From Campylobacteraceae bacterium (GTDB lineage Bacteria > Campylobacterota > Campylobacteria > Campylobacterales > Sulfurospirillaceae), in contig JAFLKZ010000062.1 in NCBI GenBank assembly GCA_019162915.1, positions 1-16,216 of the forward strand: a stretch of DNA of 16,216 bases, in the 5' to 3' direction. Position numbers and translations under genes: made by a program. Shown one piece after another: positions 14,390-16,216 of this stretch. Numbering within the stretch: the first letter of the stretch is position 1; every line of letters begins with the position of its first letter. A model generated the notes under the pieces. The model was not told where the DNA came from. It made no database searches and saw only the letters and a program-made list of their open reading frames with translations.

Positions 14390-16006
14390 CTAATTTACTA
14401 AATTGCCACAGTTATTAGGCAAAGTCAAATCTTTAAGCCATTCTATAATCATTTGATCAGATACTTCATGAGCTGAACATTCCCACCACCATGTTTCTGC
14501 ATATGGGAAGTCATCTTGCGCAAACCATGAGTCCGATGGTAAATCTTTAAGCATTATATTTATTAGTTGATCAATAACATCTAAATGAGAGCAAAGAAGC
14601 TTTTCGACTGTTTCATAAAATTTTTTTCTCACATCATGTGATTTACTAAATCCCGGATTTATGATACGAAAAATTATAGCAGTTCTCCGTAAGACATGAA
14701 CCATGTCTTGTCTTGGCAAGATAGGCGATTCTATTAATTCGTGAGGTTCTCGTTCAGAAGAAAAATGCATCTGAAATTGTTGAGCTAAATTGTAAAGGTC
14801 TGTTCCCGGTAACCCTCTCATGGTATGGCAACATAGTAAATGAGCTTTTGATTTTTTTAATTTATTTAACATATATTCTTGAGTATTTGCAATTGAGAGT
14901 ATATCTTCTCCAGGTAATCCAAGTATAATATCAATTTTTGCATAAATACCCCGACTAGACAATAATTCAAAAGTTTCATCAAATTTTTCTATGGCAATTT
15001 TTCGTTTTACTCGCCTAAGGGCATCAATATTAATTGACTGAACACCAACTCCTAAAGTTATATAATTCCATTCCCACAAGTCATTAAATTCTTTAAACAA
15101 ATTTGCTAATTCTTCATCGATAAACCCTGGAATAAGTTCTGCAAAGATAGTTGCTTCAATTTTACGACTAATTAAACCACGCATGATATCTTTTGTATAA
15201 TTAATATTACTAGTAAAGTTGGCATCAACAAATCTGATACGCTTACACCCTTTATTTGAAATATAGTCTACTTCTGCAAGAACGCGTTCAACTCCACCAT
15301 ATACAATGTTAGGCATGTCTTTATGATAAATACAATAACTACAACGCAAAGAACACCCTCGTTGAGTTTCTATATTAGCTTGAATATCTTCTTTAATTAA
15401 GATTTCATCATCAATACAACCACTAATATATGGAGATGGGATATCAAGTAAAGATTTGAATGGTATTTGTTGAGCGTTAACTATCCAATTCTCGTTCTCC
15501 TTAAAAGCTATCCCATTTATTTTACTTTTCGATTCGTTGTTTTGAATACTTTTGAGAATTTCGTTGAAAGATTTTTCACCTTCACCGAATACAAGATAAT
15601 CTGCAGTAAGATTATTAAGCAGGCCTTTTATTATCCAATCTTTAGAGATTTCGGGTCCACCTAAAACAATTTTAGAAAAAGGTGACTGAATTTTCAAAAT
15701 ATCACAAAGTTTATTGACATATTTCATATTCCACATATAACAACTGAAGCCAAACAAATCAGCATCACTATGTTTCATAATTTTTTTTATTAAAATTTCA
15801 ATTCTAGTTTCATAATCCAATTCTGTAATTAATGGCTCTTGAATAATTTCAATTGACCAATTATGATGTATTATAGGATCTGAATAAGCAAAAGATTTAA
15901 GGTTATATAAAGATAAGCAAAATGAATTATGCGCTCCTGAAATCCCAATCAATACTGCTTTGAATTGCTTTTGTTTTTTTAGATCTGCTTGCTTTAATAT
16001 GGTCAT
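14390..16006 (-). CDS. B12-binding radical SAM protein
   Basis: A 538-aa enzyme with a cobalamin-binding Rossmann-like N-terminus (about 16-155; IVLGGPE at 113-119, GEGEKSF at 141-147). No DxHxxG His ligand is seen, as is common in this class. The radical SAM core follows, with the 4Fe-4S cluster ligands C218, C222 and C225 in CSLRCSYC. RFVDANF (258-264) and IDIILGLPGED (358-368) are typical core strands. The last 130 residues, with ILPRQDMVHVLRR, resemble the DUF4080-type C-terminal region. Such enzymes methylate unactivated carbons or phosphinates, or perform other radical steps. Here a C-methylation or rearrangement of a sugar is plausible but unproven. AAAAGGA (16015-16021) lies eight bases before the ATG. 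It is the first complete gene of the minus-strand run; a 59-bp gap separates it from the next gene. Confidence 0.9.
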   Translation of the reverse strand: MTILKQADLKKQKQFKAVLIGISGAHNSFCLSLYNLKSFAYSDPIIHHNWSIEIIQEPLITELDYETRIEILIKKIMKHSDADLFGFSCYMWNMKYVNKLCDILKIQSPFSKIVLGGPEISKDWIIKGLLNNLTADYLVFGEGEKSFNEILKSIQNNESKSKINGIAFKENENWIVNAQQIPFKSLLDIPSPYISGCIDDEILIKEDIQANIETQRGCSLRCSYCIYHKDMPNIVYGGVERVLAEVDYISNKGCKRIRFVDANFTSNINYTKDIMRGLISRKIEATIFAELIPGFIDEELANLFKEFNDLWEWNYITLGVGVQSINIDALRRVKRKIAIEKFDETFELLSSRGIYAKIDIILGLPGEDILSIANTQEYMLNKLKKSKAHLLCCHTMRGLPGTDLYNLAQQFQMHFSSEREPHELIESPILPRQDMVHVLRRTAIIFRIINPGFSKSHDVRKKFYETVEKLLCSHLDVIDQLINIMLKDLPSDSWFAQDDFPYAETWWWECSAHEVSDQMIIEWLKDLTLPNNCGNLVN

Positions 16007-16087
16007 GGAATAAGTCCTTTTATTAGGTTGTGTTATAGTTCTATATTTATTAAGGTATTCTTGTTTTTTGAAGCCGTTTATATTTAT

Positions 16088-16216
16088 TCATCCTAATTTT
16101 TTTAGTTCAATAAGCTTTACAACCTCACACTTTTTAAAATATAAAGAATATGAAATATTCATCAATTCAACAATATTAATATCATCTTGATTGCAGGTCA
16201 TTGCATAATGGTTATT
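16088..16216 (-). CDS. 3' end of an unidentified gene, cut by the window edge
   Basis: The minus strand is open from the right edge to a TGA at 16088-16090, giving 42 residues in frame that end KKCEVVKLIELKKLG. The peptide has a charged, helical look and resembles the C-terminus of a cytoplasmic protein, but I do not recognise the family. It has the same orientation as the operon and ends 81 bp before the radical SAM gene. A start at an internal ATG (peptide residue 6) would give a 37-aa protein, which is less likely than a truncated longer gene. Confidence 0.5.
   Translation of the reverse strand, partial: NNHYAMTCNQDDINIVELMNISYSLYFKKCEVVKLIELKKLG

Noticed and set aside
16032..16037. TATAAC, a possible -10 element ahead of the radical SAM gene
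   Set aside because: Only a five-of-six match in AT-rich DNA, with no supporting upstream element; an internal promoter here is possible but not supported enough to list.
16050..16091. 13-codon minus-strand frame overlapping (ATGA) the stop of the truncated gene
   Set aside because: Too short, no own ribosome binding site and low-complexity lysine-rich content; probably chance in AT-rich spacer.

Overview
The window looks like a flagellar and surface-glycan locus from a motile bacterium of the Campylobacterota, perhaps related to Sulfurospirillum, Arcobacter or Campylobacter. The evidence is a flagellin with the MGFRINTNIAALNS-type start, a Maf-type motility accessory factor beside it, an AT-rich composition, and AAGGA-type ribosome binding sites. 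I cannot fix the genus from sequence alone.

Layout. One gene lies on the plus strand: an unusually long flagellin (38-2470, 810 aa). Its D0/D1 ends are normal, but they flank an approximately 520-residue central insert that contains a flagellin-IN-like segment and a long run of six-residue repeats. A perfect 11-bp hairpin (2482-2507) separates it from ten tightly packed minus-strand genes (16006 down to 2508) that run towards it. In transcription order these are: a B12-binding radical SAM protein; a small SAM methyltransferase with a TTG start; a nucleotidyltransferase-like/methyltransferase fusion; a small transaldolase; a classical SDR oxidoreductase; an ATP-grasp ligase; a GH57-type glycoside hydrolase; a putative sugar O-methyltransferase; UDP-glucose 6-dehydrogenase; a UDP-glucuronate 4-epimerase-like enzyme; and Maf. 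Spacing is 0-20 bp or overlapping almost everywhere (59 bp after the radical SAM gene), so they probably form one transcription unit. The 3' end of another minus-strand gene is cut by the right edge (16088-16216).

How the genes may work together (inference). The dehydrogenase and epimerase would turn UDP-glucose into UDP-glucuronate and UDP-galacturonate. The transaldolase, SDR, nucleotidyltransferase-like protein, methyltransferases, radical SAM enzyme and ATP-grasp ligase look like a kit for building and decorating an uncommon sugar by reduction, O- or C-methylation, and amide or ester ligation. Maf is the family that transfers nonulosonic-acid-type sugars onto flagellin Ser/Thr residues, and the neighbouring flagellin is rich in Ser and Thr. 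No nonulosonic acid synthase (NeuB/PseI) and no classical glycosyltransferase is visible here, so the final glycan cannot be named.

Base composition changes within the operon. Sampled stretches from about 2.5 to 9.86 kb are mostly 35-50% GC, and those from 9.86 to 16.2 kb are about 22-28% GC. This suggests a mosaic cluster whose distal half came from a different source.
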